The position numbers and the translations under genes are program-made. Below, one piece after another: positions 63,967 to 64,000 of a stretch of DNA of 64,000 nt (positions are counted from its first letter, which is position 1; each line of letters begins with the position of its first letter). Under the pieces are notes generated by a model. That model worked only from the letters and a program-made list of their open reading frames with translations, had not been told where the DNA came from and made no database searches. This DNA comes from Lachnospiraceae bacterium (lineage in GTDB: Bacteria; Bacillota; Clostridia; Lachnospirales; Lachnospiraceae). The DNA is taken from positions 25,650 through 89,649 of the forward strand of contig CABJBM010000025.1 of the NCBI GenBank assembly GCA_902363835.1, given 5' to 3'.

Positions 63967-64000
63967 GGTTAAGCCCTCGACCTATTAGTGACAGTCAGCT
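63967..64000 (-). rRNA. rrl: 23S ribosomal RNA, 3' end only
   Basis: The minus-strand sequence ...CACTAATAGGTCGAGGGCTTAACC is the conserved 23S 3' end. Only the last 34 nt lie in the window; the exact mature end is estimated from GGCTTAACC. No 5S gene follows before the terminator. Confidence 0.9.

Noticed and set aside
1..64000. CRISPR arrays, prophage genes, tRNA genes
   Set aside because: No regularly spaced repeats, no phage structural genes and no cloverleaf-like sequences were seen on either strand; a dedicated tRNA scan was not possible.

Overview
The window looks like chromosomal DNA of a spore-forming Lachnospiraceae (Clostridium cluster XIVa, Lacrimispora/Hungatella type). The reasons are moderate GC, Firmicute ribosome-binding sites (AGGAGG), TTGACA/TATAAT promoters, a T-box leader, sporulation genes (spoIIID, a CotS-like kinase, a SPOCS-LysM protein) and several clostridial housekeeping genes. 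Species assignment is inference. Most genes lie on the minus strand.

Layout. 1-3.6 kb: the promoter-distal part of a capsule/exopolysaccharide (EPS) regulatory operon, with a Wzz/YveK-type chain-length protein (cut by the window edge), a YwqE/CpsB tyrosine phosphatase, an unknown membrane protein and a choline-binding-repeat surface protein; a VanZ-like protein follows. 4.9-8.4 kb: a graveyard of mobile DNA, with an ISL3-type transposase remnant, an IS21-type istB with an internal stop, and a second IS21-type element inserted into it that has lost most of istA. 8.4-24.2 kb: a long unidirectional EPS locus (minus strand) with flippase, polymerase, five glycosyltransferase-like proteins, WecB epimerase and, unusually, two MenD-like thiamine-diphosphate (TPP) enzymes, each paired with a polysaccharide pyruvyl-transferase-like protein. 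Its promoter-proximal end is broken: ugd and rfbD survive only as a fused, stop-containing remnant. 24.2-25.7 kb is AT-rich leader DNA with promoters and degenerate repeats; the priming sugar transferase is transcribed away from it on the plus strand.

27-50 kb: mostly housekeeping genes: XRE regulator, acetyltransferase, ComF, RecD2, MreB, ABC-F, CmpB, phosphoglucomutase, CotS-like, CCA-adding enzyme, prolyl-tRNA synthetase (type 3, with a T-box), AI-2E family permease, RluA, nitroreductase, hemolysin III, GIY-YIG, SPOCS-LysM, CysE and a PrcB-like lipoprotein. 49.5-56.4 kb: a compact six-gene polyamine operon (speA-speE-carboxynorspermidine synthase-nspC-aguA-aguB) that encodes arginine to putrescine and, apparently, two alternative spermidine-forming steps. 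Directly upstream is a promoter-to-terminator unit predicted to make a ~325-nt highly structured RNA. 56.9-64 kb: spoIIID, a GH3 glycosidase with an AraC regulator, an HD-GYP protein, an oxidoreductase with a low-molecular-weight phosphatase, and finally the 3' end of a 23S rRNA gene.

The most interesting leads are the duplicated TPP-enzyme/pyruvyl-transferase modules in the EPS locus, the structured RNA upstream of speA, and a second candidate RNA with two GNRA-capped hairpins between mreB and the ABC-F gene.
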